This document shows positions 39,352 to 50,830 of a DNA stretch of 64,000 bases, piece after piece (the stretch's first letter is position 1; every line of letters begins with the position of its first letter). The notes under the pieces are model-generated. The model was not told where the DNA came from, searched no databases, and saw nothing but the letters and a program-made list of their open reading frames with translations. The stretch is taken from assembly GCA_006384855.1 (NCBI GenBank), contig VCJN01002039.1:186001-250000 (forward strand). Reading direction: 5' to 3'. The position numbers were made by a program, and so were the translations under genes. The DNA is from Tetraselmis striata (Eukaryota; Chlorophyta; Chlorodendrophyceae; Chlorodendrales; Chlorodendraceae).

Positions 39352-40329
39352 TCATCCGCTCTCTGGCAGAGGCGCTCCCAGGGCTGCAGCCTCCAGCAGC
39401 TTATTCTGCAACGTGCGCCTGTTCCACCTTGTCAGCCAGCGCACGCTTCTGATGTCGAGCTCATTCTGCAGGTGTTTCTTTGTGAAGCATTTGGAGAGCA
39501 CCATATCTCTGCTCAAGCCCCGCTGGTCCTTCTCCTCACGCTTCCCCTCCTTGGGCTGGTCTGCTGTAGCTGATTCTGCAATTTGGTGCTTGGAAGTTAG
39601 GGAGGGTAGGGTGGGACTGCCAATGGGGCGATTGATGCTTGATTCACTCCCTTAGTATTCAATTGTCTTTACTTGTGCATTGGAGTCGAAAGCTATATGA
39701 ACATCTGTGCTAGGCTATCCCCAGCTCTATTCAGCAATGCTGAATATGGCATAGATGCAGATCCAAGCTCATTACGATAGCAATGGCACCCAATGAATAT
39801 GCAGCCAGCAGCCGCGTCTGCTGATCATCAATGTGGGCAATTGGCTCCCACCTTGTGTCGCTATACTTGTGAGTGTGTGGCACCATCTGCTGTCGGCGCT
39901 GGGCATTGGTGCCTTTGCCCCGGGGTCTTGCTTGTGCAATGGCTCTCCCTTTGGAACCGGGCCATCTGGGGGCGGCGGTGCCCCCTGCATGGCGTCTTTA
40001 GCGGCAGTGGGGTGTGATTCTCCGACGGTGCAGACTGCCGGTCTCTCTGCCACTATTAATGCAGCAGACGCCTGCTCACGGAGCTGCTGCAGGCCTGCAT
40101 CCTGCCGCATCAAAACTACCGTCTCGTGGATGACTGCCGCACAATGCAGACGCCACCAGCGCTCACCATCTGGTGAGGAGGTGTCCGAGAAAAGGGAGTC
40201 GTCACCAGGATCAGTCCTGGAAATTGCGCCGGATTCCCAAGATCGTTCCCCAGACATCGGCCCCTCCAGGGCTGGAAAAGGCGCCAACCCCCAAGACGCG
40301 CCTGACGAGCTGTCACCACCCTCCTCCAT
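39352..40329 (-). CDS. Unrecognised two-exon protein, about 233 residues
   Basis: Exon 1 (40329-39852) starts at an ATG just downstream of a C-rich tract. Exon 2 (39575-39352) ends at TGA. The donor CAAG|GTGGGA and the acceptor TTGCAG fit, and the phases match (1 then 2 nt), giving 702 nt in all. The N-terminal half is acidic and disordered (SLFSDTSSPDGERWW). A predicted helix follows (HETVVLMRQDAGLQQLREQ), and the C-terminus is basic and helical (DIRSVRWLTRWNRRTLQNKL). It resembles a small regulatory or nucleic-acid-binding protein, but I recognise no family. An upstream exon is possible, since an acceptor-like GCGCAG lies at 40347-40345 in frame. The overlapping plus-strand frame is rejected because it lacks splice support. 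Confidence 0.55.
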
Positions 40330-40439
40330 AGTCCACCTCACGGGCTGCGCAATACAGCAGGACAGAGGGGGGGGGGGGAGGGGGCGGCGGGGAGAGTGGG
40401 CAATATCAAGCACAGACAAGGTCCTGGTGTGGCAGTAGG

Positions 40440-43400
40440 ATGTTTTCCGGGCGGCAGATGGTGCATGTCCTCTTCAATAAGGTAGGACAGTGCTTCAGGG
40501 CGCCAATCTACTGCTTGGTTGCCCCTTGCACCACAAAGACAATAATGACTCTGCTGTGTTGTAGGGGACTGGCCGCCCCAAAATGCTGTTGCGCCAGCGC
40601 AGTAGCAGTGTTACAAACCCCGGAGTGTTTTTGCTAACAGCTAGCGAAACGAGTGACGTGATCATCGATACATCTTGATACACCCAGCAGTTGTAATGAT
40701 TTAAAGAGACACTATGAAATCCCCATATCATTTATACTATTAGATATTTATGTAGCAGTGCCAGGCACCGTGCCCGCGCGGCATGGTATTGCCCAGCGAA
40801 TGTTTCAGTGACTATTTCTACGGCAAATACATGAGGCGTTGAGTTGGTTTGAGGTAAATATGTTGAGCTGACTGAAGTCGACTGACAAAAAGACCATAAC
40901 TCGAGCCGGCCGAGAGCAGGCGGGAAATCCGAAAACAGGCATTGCGCGCATATATATAATATACCTTTCAGACTTTCAAGAAGACTTCCCAGTGCTGCTT
41001 CGTTAAAGTCGCCCAGCAGCAGCGGCGTGCCGGCTCATCCAGCAACGCTACGTTCGCCGGATCTGCACAGAGCGCGCGCTATGGGCTATACAACCGTCCC
41101 AGATCTACACCCGGTCCAATTTGAAGCGTCCTTGTCGAGTTAGCTTGCTGCTTTGTACGGCAGAGTACAACAAATTATGATAGATGCATTCGTGGAACTA
41201 GAAATATGCTTATGCATCGTGTTTGTATGTAGCATGAAGCGTGCGTGCCGGGGGGGGGGGGGGGGGGGGACCTGCTTGGGGGCGCGATGTGGCGCCCACG
41301 CGCGCTTGGATGAGCGCCGCCGCTCCAACTCCTGGCCCTTCTGCCGCTCCGCGGCACCGCCCTGGCGCCCTCCAGTATATGCTACATATCACATCAGCCG
41401 ACGGTGCCGTCAGCGCGCCACCAGTCAGGCCGCACTGCCCTCTCAGCTATCGTCCGGTTCCCCCTCTATCTAGGTAATTCCAGGCGCCAGCTATACATTA
41501 TAGGTGTGATAGTGACCTTGATCGCGCCTTATGCGGGCGAAACGAGTTGATGATATTTCACATATTTAATAAAGCGAGTAGGTGGCGCCAGCAGCAGGTT
41601 CCGTCGTACGCCGAGTGGACGACCGCGTGCGAGGGCGTCAGCTCAATGTGAGTACAGTAATCCTTACCTGCTGTATTTATTATAGGCTGATTATGGGACA
41701 CTGCACAGCAATCTCGCGCGGACTGGCACGCGGATAGTGTGTGTCACGACTCGTGCTCACAGCAGTAAGACTAGATTATCGCGCCGGCGGACTGCGCGTT
41801 GGCCGACAGTAAATATTAGTTGAATACAAATGATTCCGTCGAGCAAGAAGCGTAATCGTCGGTCCATCAACCAGTGCATGTGTTATCATTTCACTGATTG
41901 TCATGAGACACTTGTCTCGGCTACATTCAAAAATTGCTGCTGCGCTTATCACAACGTGCTGTACACGTAGGTGTATGGCATGCGCGGTTTCCATTCTGCA
42001 AGTTACTACCTGATCGGCGGCACTTGTTGGTGGGGGCACTTGAATGTGGTTCTTATTTTTAAGACTCCCGGCAATAACTCCAACCTCACAGTATATTTGC
42101 AGAAGTGTCATAAAACATATACCTACCGTATGGAGACTTGCCTCACACGCGATCTATATCTTTATCTCGATGGAGGCCAGGGTCTGTTCTGGTACGGGTA
42201 TACCTATATGTGCGAAGCAATAAAACGGGTAGGGTTGAGACATCAATGCCGAAGGTTCAGTGAAATACAATAATTGTGTTAGTGTGTGTTGTGTAGTCAT
42301 GTGTTGTGTCGACACAGCATTGTTGAAGACACAATTATACAGTAGCCTTCTGATATTGGGGTACCTAGAGGCAGTGAGAATCGTAAGATACTTAAGGGGT
42401 GACGTAGTCTCGATAGCTGTGGAACATGCCGAGGTGGGATTTTCGCTTGGTGCCGCCGGACGAATATTAAACGGGTAAGAACTTCGGTTCTTCCGAGGCG
42501 CGCCCCCAAGTGACGTAGCCCCATCAGCAGCATGATAGTGTCAATATTATGAAAGGGGAAGGCCTTCTTTATCTTAAATATAATAATAATAATTACATGA
42601 GCTAGCAGCAGAAGGCGATATCGGAAATCACCAAAATAAAAGGCAATCAGAAAGGTCCTCTGCATCGACTAGAGGGTGGAAGCAGTAACATGAGAAGACG
42701 CAGAGTGGGCACGAGCACACGCATCAGACTTGCCATCTGCACACCGGCAGAGAGAATGCCGCCCAGGGTACCATGCACGCAAGCCGAGACCCGCTGCAAC
42801 AGCCCCCGCCGTGTGCGCGACAGGTGACGGCGGAACTTTTAAATATCATTGTATAGAATTTAATTCGGTCGTCGCCCGCCGCAGAAGAGCAAGATCTACC
42901 GCGCCCGTCGTCGCTATTATAAAGAACCATTTCTCCATTTCGCTGTGAAATAAAAAATCGAAAGTATACCGGCACTAGTTCGTGATATGCCCGTGTAATA
43001 TCTGCCTCTGCTGCTCTGCTACGACTCGTACTGCCCTGTTCAGCATATAAATATTGTTTTGAGTGATCGCCCTATTTACCTACTTGCCCGAAGCAGAGCT
43101 GCAGTTGAGATCGCAGAGAAGAGCCTGGAGCAGTAGAAACCTTTGTGGCGCCTCCCCGTCCCTAGACTTGTCCCTGCTGCCCGCTCCTGTCAACAAGAAG
43201 TAGGGCGCAACCTCCTCGTCCCAGACACATCTGGCCTCAGGTCGACAGCTTACAGGTTCGCCCTATTTGGCGACCTCTCCGCCCCCCGAATCAGGGCCGA
43301 ATAGTGCTACCCGGTGGAGCTCAGATCTGCGTCTCACCAGTCACGGGGGTAACCTACCAGGGGGAACGCGACGGCCGCAACCAGCTGAACCTCCGCCTGC

Positions 43401-43440
43401 CCACACCCGCCCAGGTCCCCACCACCCAGCACGCCTCTCG
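40440..43440. other. Gene-poor stretch with one LINE fragment
   Basis: No gene recognised over about 3 kb. It contains a G run at 41251-41269, AT-rich parts, and a truncated LINE at 42577-42838. The last 300 bases are probably promoter and leader of the proteasome gene. Confidence 0.5.
42577..42838 (-). mobile_element. Truncated LINE 3' end with (AAT)n tail
   Basis: About 260 bp are nearly identical to 14180-14430, from ttacatgagctagcagcaga to gacaggtgacggcggaact. At the 3' end (left) is an aataataataat tail, and TTAAATAT occurs on both flanks (about 42575 and 42839) as a probable target duplication. High identity to the copy at 14172 suggests recent activity of the family. Confidence 0.75.
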
Positions 43441-43442
43441 CG

Positions 43443-46338
43443 ATGGCCGGTACCCCGCAAGTCGCGTTCCCGATGGGCACCAGCGGCCCGCTGGGCGTGC
43501 ACCAGCAGGCGGCGGGGCAGCACCGGGCGCACGCCTCCTGGAGCCCGTGCGCCCCCCGCGCCCCCCCCCCCCCCCCCCCCCTTCCCCCCGTTAAGCCCCC
43601 ATCCCGTATAGCATCCCTCTGCATAACGCCGCCCAGGTGCAGGAGGCGCGCCAGCTTCCTGACCGCGCTGAGTCCCCGCTGTGCCCCTTGTCATCCCCGC
43701 TTGGTTCACCTCTGCACAGATACGACAATAATGGCGGGTGAGACCCCCCCTCCCCCTTCCGTGTCCCTCACGGAAGCCTGATCTCCTGCCCTCTGCCTCA
43801 CAGAGCCACCGCTGCAGCGGCCCGCACGCCTTGGGCGGCATGGGTGCCCCCGGGGGGTGGGGGGGGGGGGGGGGGGGGGAGGGGGGATGGCACAGCGGAG
43901 GGTAAGGGGGGCTGGGCTGAGACATGCTGGTTGCTGCGCGCAGGACCACCGTGGCTGTGGCGGGGGAGGACTACTGCATCATTGCCGCCAGCGTGCGCCT
44001 GGCGACCGGCTACTCCATCCTCACGCGGGAGCACACCCGCATGAAGGCGCTGTGCGTCCCCCCTCCCCTCCACCCCCCATAGGCACCCCGCCGGAGCGCC
44101 GCCTCCATGCGATGCAGCGTCAGACAGCCCAGTGGCCTGCCGAGGGATTCTGTAAGGGGCCTGCCGGTATCAGCGGCGGCGCCTGTGCAGCCTGGAGCAG
44201 GTTTGCATGTGAGAAATTGTTCTAGAGGGAAGAGGCGCGGGCGGGGTATAGCACTACTCATTTGGATTAGTTGGCGACTCCCAAAGGAATGGGCTTGTTG
44301 CTGACTGTCACTCGTTTCCACGGTTAGTACTAGTCAACAAGTCTGGTTATTAAGTCAAGTCGCGCAACGTAGTGCGCGGATGACCGCCTCTCACCCATTC
44401 AAAGTAAGCGGTCGGACAACATTTTAACCGCCAGCTGGAATGACAACTTCTGACCTCATCCCACCCGCCGTCGGGGTAAGTCGGCGGAGTTCCATTGATT
44501 TATGGGTCGCTATGTACTGGTTGATACTACCCATCAATCCAATTCGGGAACCTCGCCATACTAACCGTTTACAGACTACCACTTACGGGTCCCCCCACAC
44601 ACCCATACAAACCCGTTATATCAGCCTCAAACAGGGGTTGCATGCAAGCTATAGAACCATCTGTTGTAGGCCTGTCATAGTTTTGTGTGCATCCGATCTC
44701 TGACGGGTAGGGCAGGTTCCTATGCATGGTGTTTCCATTGCCGCGCCGGCGCCTTGAGCACAGTGTGTGGCGGCTGGTCGCTGATCCCCCCTTCCCCCTT
44801 TTGCGCCCCTCCCCCGCATTGGCAGCAACTCCAAGTGCGTGATTGCCTCCTCGGGCTTCCAGGCCGACTTCCAGACGCTGCAGAAGCTGCTCGCCGCGCG
44901 GCAGGTGATGTACCAGCACAGCCACAACAAGCCCATGAGCTGCACCGCTATGGCGCAGCTGCTGGGCAACACGCTGTACTACAAGCGGTTCTTCCCCTAC
45001 TACACCTTCAACCTCGTCGGCGGCGTGGACAACCAAGGTGCCCCCCCCTCACCCCCACTACCCTCCCATCTGCCTGCACGAGCCGCGTCTGTGGATATCG
45101 AGGTGTTGCTTCCTCCCCCAGGCGGCCGCCTCTCACCCTGGGGGCAATGCCGTGCGTGCGCAGGGAAGGGCGCCGTCTTCACGTACGATGCCATCGGCTC
45201 GTTTGAGAGGGTCGGCTACTCGTGCCAGGTGTCCCCCCCCCCCCCCCCCCCCCCCATTCTCCCTTCCCTTTCCCCTCTGCTGCTCCAAGCCACCACACAC
45301 CAAAGCTGTTGAACAATTCAACGATACACACTGCAACTGTTGATAGAGAGATCAGCTCATGACGACAGGTAAGCGGTCATCATGTTTTGCGCCCAGTGTT
45401 TTTTGCTCTCCAAGCCGTAGGGGAGGTTGATTTATCCCATGCTCACCCACCTGAATCACAGCATGGAGAATTGCCCAATGGCAGAGAACCTCCCCAAAAC
45501 GGTGTTTTGTATGCGAATGCGGATTGTCCTCTGACATCTCAAAACTGAGGATGTTTAGACGAGTCAAACATAAAATGGAAAAGTATGTGATTATCGAATG
45601 GGATTTAGCCGGGAGCATCATGGTGCGCAGCAGAGCGATCGTCCGTGTTTCCTCCCTGCCTCTGCGCTGATGAGGGAGATACCGCCGCTTGCACTGCTGC
45701 CGCCAGGGCTCGGGCAAGGACCTCATTCAGCCGGTGCTGGACAACCAGCTCAAGGCCGCCAGCCCGCTGCTGGTGCCGCCCCAGGTGCGCCGCCACCTCA
45801 ATGCCACCCAACTCCATTCCCATGCCATCACTACTGTTCCCCGGCCCCCCCGCCGTGTACTTCCCTGCTGACTCGCTGCCTCGGATGCGCCGCGCAGAGC
45901 TCCGCCACTGCGCTCCCCAAGGAGGAGGCGCTGGACCTCATCAAGGACGCCTTTGTGGCCGCCGGCGAGCGTGACATCTACACCGTGCGCCCCTCCCCCC
46001 CGCCCCCCCTTTCCTCCTCCCCCAGCCTTGCTCCCGTGCTTCACCCCCCATGCGTTGCCTTCCCATCTCGACCTCCTGCTGGCTACCCTTGACCCTGGGG
46101 CACACCCTGGAGATATTCAGGAGGTATTCATTTACTCGTGTGATTGCACCTTTCCGTTGTGTTGTACAATGCAATACCTGCCCAAAACCTGGGTTATGCG
46201 CATAAACCCTATCCCTGATCCTGCCGCCGCCGCCTGTGTGATGATGCGATCCGCCCGGTGCAGGGCGACGCGGTGGAGATCTGCATCATCACCAAGGACG
46301 GCGTGGAGCACCAGTCGATGCCCCTCAAGCTGGATTAG
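43443..46338 (+). CDS. PBF1: 20S proteasome subunit beta-6 (PSMB1/PBF1 type)
   Basis: Eight exons: 43443-43546, 43720-43737 (only 18 nt), 43944-44051, 44826-45037, 45164-45228, 45707-45784, 45898-45984, 46264-46338. They sum to 747 nt and encode 248 residues, matching the usual length. Diagnostic segments are ASWSPYDNNGGTTVAVAGED, YKRFFPYYTFNLVGG, GKGAVFTYDAIGSFERVGYS, IQPVLDNQLK and AAGERDIYT. This is a structural, non-proteolytic beta subunit of the core particle ring, in cytosol and nucleus. All junctions are GT..AG and phases agree throughout. Introns 1, 2 and 5 each hold a pure C or G run of about 20 nt. The gene is convergent with the EF-hand membrane gene. Identification is secure from close agreement with the plant sequence. 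Confidence 0.97.
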
Positions 46339-46339
46339 G

Positions 46340-46923
46340 CGGAGGCCAGGAAGTGGGTGCGGATCCTGCGGCTGGCTGCGCCCTGCAGCTGCTCTGGGTC
46401 GGTAGTCGTCAACGCTGTAAGGATGCCGCGGTTGTAGCAGAGCTCCGCACTGCATGCTGCCATGGGCTACCATACGGCGGATTGATCGCTATTTCATTTG
46501 GCCTGCTGCCCAACACACGGTCAGTACACAGATGCCACGCTCGTCGATGGCCTCCGCGGAGCCCAAAGTCCCCAAACACAGAAGAACATCCCACCCAGGG
46601 AAGCACTTGTCTATTAATGCTCATGCAGCGCATCGTAAGTTTTGAAACTGCAGGCGCATTGAAATCCTTGATTCGAATCGATGCGAGTATTCTGTGTCCG
46701 CCGGCGTCTGATGGAGGTCATCAGCTATGCGCCGCTTCTTGGGCAGGATGCACTTAAGGCGTGGACGACTGTCATTGACCAACAGGATGGTCTGATTCGT
46801 TCAAGTGATCCGGCGTAGGGAACGTCTTCCGCAGCGCGGCAGGCTACAACAAGTGGTGGCTGTGTGGCTATGTTCTGTACGTTAAAACAACCAGCGCCAA
46901 TAAATAGTGCGCTGGTACATGTT
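46340..46923. other. Convergent intergenic region
   Basis: 3' regions of the proteasome and EF-hand genes. Nothing else was recognised. Confidence 0.5.
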
Positions 46924-48520
46924 CTAATGGTGGCGATGCTCATCGCTGTGCTGATTGGTGAGAGACACTGCTCCCGCGCTACCCTTGTTGCGTGGCTCAT
47001 CTTGTTGATGCTGCGGACTGGGGGCGACCTTGCTACCTTGATTCCGCACTCGGGGCTCGACATGGACTGATCCTCCTTTGATGGCGCTTCTCACCCGGGC
47101 CGACGTGCCCTTAACCATGCCGAAATTGTGCCAGACTGCCAGGTACGACAGCACCAAGAGACTCGCGCCAAGCACGTGCACAAGGTGGGCAATGATGACA
47201 GCGCCAATGGCAAGCTCGGCCGCTCCGTTGCGGAAGTGGTCCTCCCGCATGTTCAACACCGACATGGCCGCGCCTGCCACCATGGACAAGACGCAGAGGA
47301 CGCGCGGAAAGAAGCGTGACAACGTTCTCCAGTGGTATCCCGCCAGGGGCCATCCCGCTGGCTGTGCTGCAAACAGAAGCGACACGCCACCTGCTGCACC
47401 CATAGCAATCCAAAGGCACGTCTCCGGTGGCGAGCCGCCGGCATCGCCGGCTGTCCAGAGAGCTGCGCAGCCGATGAGGATGCCATACCTGTGGCGCGCC
47501 AGCGGGCCGGAGGCTGGCTTAGTTGCGAACCGCGGAGGGAGTCTGCACGCCACGGGCTCTCAGGCGCATGATTTGCCAAGGCACATGTCAAGCAGCTGGT
47601 GGCTCGCACCCCATCTTCGATGTCACGTGCAGATTCACGACTTCGTATACCGGGTATACGAGGCACATAGCTGTGGGGCTGATGCCGTCCTTGTAGTCTT
47701 CATCCGCGGTCTCCGGGCGCCCCGCGAGCTCGTACCCGCCGCCAGAGTTGCGCGCCCGGTACAGCGGGACGATCCTTTGGTAGCTTGGGTAGCCAGGATA
47801 CACATAGTACTTGACGGCTGTGTGGATGGACAAGCGATATATGACGACCGCGAGGACGAGCCACCAGGCGGGGAGGCGCCAGTAGAGGCCCACCGGCAGG
47901 AATGCAAAGCCGTAGTAGACAAAGTGTATCACGTGGCTGGTCACAACGTGGATGCGGTTGCAACTAAATGCGCACATGAAGCAGCACACGAAGAAAACCA
48001 TCCAGACGGTGATGAGCCACCCCACTGTGTCATGCACACGGCCCACCAGGACATGGTTGCACAAGAAAACCGCGAGGGCGCCATAGGCCGCTGAAAATGC
48101 CATCGCTTCGATCCCCGTCTGTTGCGGAAAGGACAGGAAAAAGAGTGTCGCCCAGGGAGGGGGGGGGGGGGGGGGGGGGTCAGGGTTTGGCAACAATATG
48201 CCGCTCATTCTCCCTAAATTAGTGGCCGCGAGATGCTTCACTGCCACTGTCATGTCATGACACCGTGCCGTGCGCCTTGTTGCAGTCAGTCAGCTAAGTC
48301 GGTCCTCGGGGTGCACCTGAAGGATGGTGACGACTGTGTCAGCATACAGCCCACCGCCGTCCACGGGGTGTATCGCATCCGCCGTGAACTGCGGCAGCTC
48401 GTCGCCGGATATTTTGCCGTCGCCGTCTTTGTCCACCTTGGGCCTCAAAAGCAGCGCCAGCACCACCCACAGCGCCAGGTCGGCGCCAATCCATATGAGC
48501 GCCACCTGCCAGTCGTCCAT
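46924..48520 (-). CDS. EF-hand multi-helix membrane protein of unknown family
   Basis: Three exons, right to left: 48520-48317, 48118-47610, 47542-46924. Sites are GT..AG, phases agree, and the sum is 1332 nt (443 residues). A first membrane helix (ALIWIGADLALWVVLALLL) is followed by a canonical EF-hand loop DKDGDGKISGDE at residues 30-41, with Ca2+ ligands at the expected positions. About eight more hydrophobic helices follow, for example TVWMVFFVCCFMCAF, WWLVLAVVIYRL, VLCVLSMVAGAAM and LGASLLVLSYLAVW. A polar, basic His-rich tail ends the protein. It is probably a Ca2+-responsive membrane protein, but I cannot place its transporter or receptor family. Intron 1 has a 21-nt G run (plus strand). 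Start at 48520 is the first Met before the helix. Confidence 0.75.
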
Positions 48521-48529
48521 GCTCGCCAC

Positions 48530-50740
48530 CAGTTCCGAACGCAAGAGGGGCAGAGGATCTGGCGACCTGCTGCGAAGACGAACCGCCGACAAATCAACGC
48601 GGCAAGGAGGACGGCGTACGGGGTGCGAAATATAGGATCTCTACTTGAAAAGCTGTCGCCTGGGACAGAGCTTGAAGGCGCCAGGAGTGCGCAAGGGCAT
48701 GCTGCAACGCCATTCGCAATAAAGCGGGGTGGCGGCATGCGCCCGCCGAGCGAGCCGCGCCGTGCGGGCGCGCGCGCGGCGGTCGCGCAGTGATGTATAC
48801 TTTCCACATAAGTTCCAGGTCCGTTCTTGGCAGAATAACCTGAACTTCAGACGAAGTTCATGAGAACGGTACGAATAGTACATTACCTTTTGAAAGCCAG
48901 GGCCAATGACCTGAAATCGTGCGCGCCATGCTCTATTTCGTCCAGGTCTTGGGTCACAACATTTGGGTTCTTCTCAAGATGACCTGTGATTCTGACAAAT
49001 AACCGTGCAACACTATTATTATATCGGGAAATATCCTTGCTGCGCCAGATCGGGCGTTACAGGGCGAATTCATGCACTGACAGGCACATGTGTTGACGCA
49101 CCACGCGTGCTGCCGGAGGTCATGCATGGTAGTAGTGTGGGGTGGGGTGGAGCCGGGCAATCCAGTGTAGAGAGACATGAGAGTACATGTTTTATGGTGT
49201 TGATGCCATCGCAAGAACTGCAGTAGTGGCGCCCTCGCGTGACAGCTACATACTATACTTTGGACTTGTCACAGTGAGCAGCCGTGAAAAAGCACGATGA
49301 ATTCAGAGAGGTGCAGGGAAATTTCTGAATAAAACTTACATAATAAACGTATGCGTGATGACACTCTTGTTTCAAATAATATCCGCTGTGTTGGGTGCAC
49401 GTGCACACGATTGACCTATCATACTTGCTGGCTTATGATCCCCCAGAACAGAGCGAGACACGTATGTGCGCCGCCTGACTGCTTGATTGCTTGGATATAT
49501 CCTGTTGTATTAGCAATGCGTTTATTCATCAGCACCTAGGAAGCACGGCGCCATTCGCTGCCTCTGTGGGCTCACCATGATGCGCAGGTGCAACGGGCAT
49601 CTATCTATGTTCCACTACGGAAAAGCTTTGCCCTTCTGCCGGCAAGGAGGGCGTGAGAACCCTACTCGTATATTTGCGCATGCAACGATGATAACAACAC
49701 ATCCAATATTTTGTAAATTTGATTTCATTCTTGAACCATCACCGAAATACATACATACAGGAAATCTACTGTACCCTAAATGACGACTTCTGCACAGCCC
49801 TACATGCATCATGGATACATGGTGTGTGCCGGTAGTAGTTTTATTATACCAAGGGCTCACGTGTTGTTAATTACATCAAGGGGTCACGCGCTGGTATGAG
49901 TACGGCGGAAAGTGTGGCCCGGCCAGCGCAGTTGCCATAGATGGATAGTACGGATATGATAGCGCAATGAAAAATGTGTTATTATGTTCCCGCCAGGCGC
50001 CAGGGTAACGCCACATGCGCTGCTTTCGCATAATTGTAAGTGGTGAGGTGGTGAGGCACAATTGGTCTGCTGCCCTTCCAAAGTTCCAAGCGATCACCTC
50101 AACAGTAATTATTACAGTATAACCCTCAGTAACATACATGCACGCGCGATCGGGGGCTACTATGTATAGCTGCCCATGTATTGTTGCATGGGTAAATCGA
50201 TTGAACATGTCAAAACCATACTAATATGATGGATGTATGCTTGGTTAGCGGATAATACGCTCAGCACCAGCATGCTATATGCCATGATAGGTCGAGCAGG
50301 CCGAGGAAACTGTGGCAGTTGGTACTGCACGTAATACAGCAGCATGTACTAGTCGTTCAACCACCAACACATGGTGTGTGGGGGAAGGGGGGATGTGTGA
50401 ACCGCGAACAAAATGTTGGCAATTTAGCTTGTGGATGCGCATGCCGGATTGCCTACTTACTGACAAAACAAGCACAACAGACTTAAAAAGGGTGTCATTA
50501 GATAATAGCAGCATTGGCGGTAGCGGTAGCTGTAGCGGCAAAGCCAAGCCATTGCCATCAGCGTGACTGCTGTTCCGCGAATTCTCCCCAAATAATTTAG
50601 CGCAGTCCTTCTGCCGCTCCACCATAGGGTTCTGCGCGGACTCCGCTCGCCCGACTGCACCGCAGGCCACCATGCCGCTGGTACGCTAGGTAGCCCATAT
50701 TGGGAGCGGGGAGGTGTGGCTGCTGCCAGAAACACTCGAT
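48530..50740. other. Intergenic stretch, no gene recognised
   Basis: About 2.2 kb with only short frames, GC-rich beside the EF-hand gene and AT-richer from 48950 to 50450. No repeat end, RNA gene or conserved frame was seen. Confidence 0.5.
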
Positions 50741-50830
50741 ATGCCGGACTACGCCGTTGGCGAGCCCAGCGTGTGCTCCAGCGACTTGATGGCGGAGCCC
50801 AGGCGGGTGGACAGCTCCGCAGCCGCGCCG

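Noticed and set aside
39833-40438. 201-codon plus frame
   Set aside because: The minus strand has a two-exon model with matching phases and a terminal stop; the plus frame has none.
47078-48094. 338-codon plus frame
   Set aside because: Shadow of the multi-helix EF-hand gene, whose exons splice in phase.
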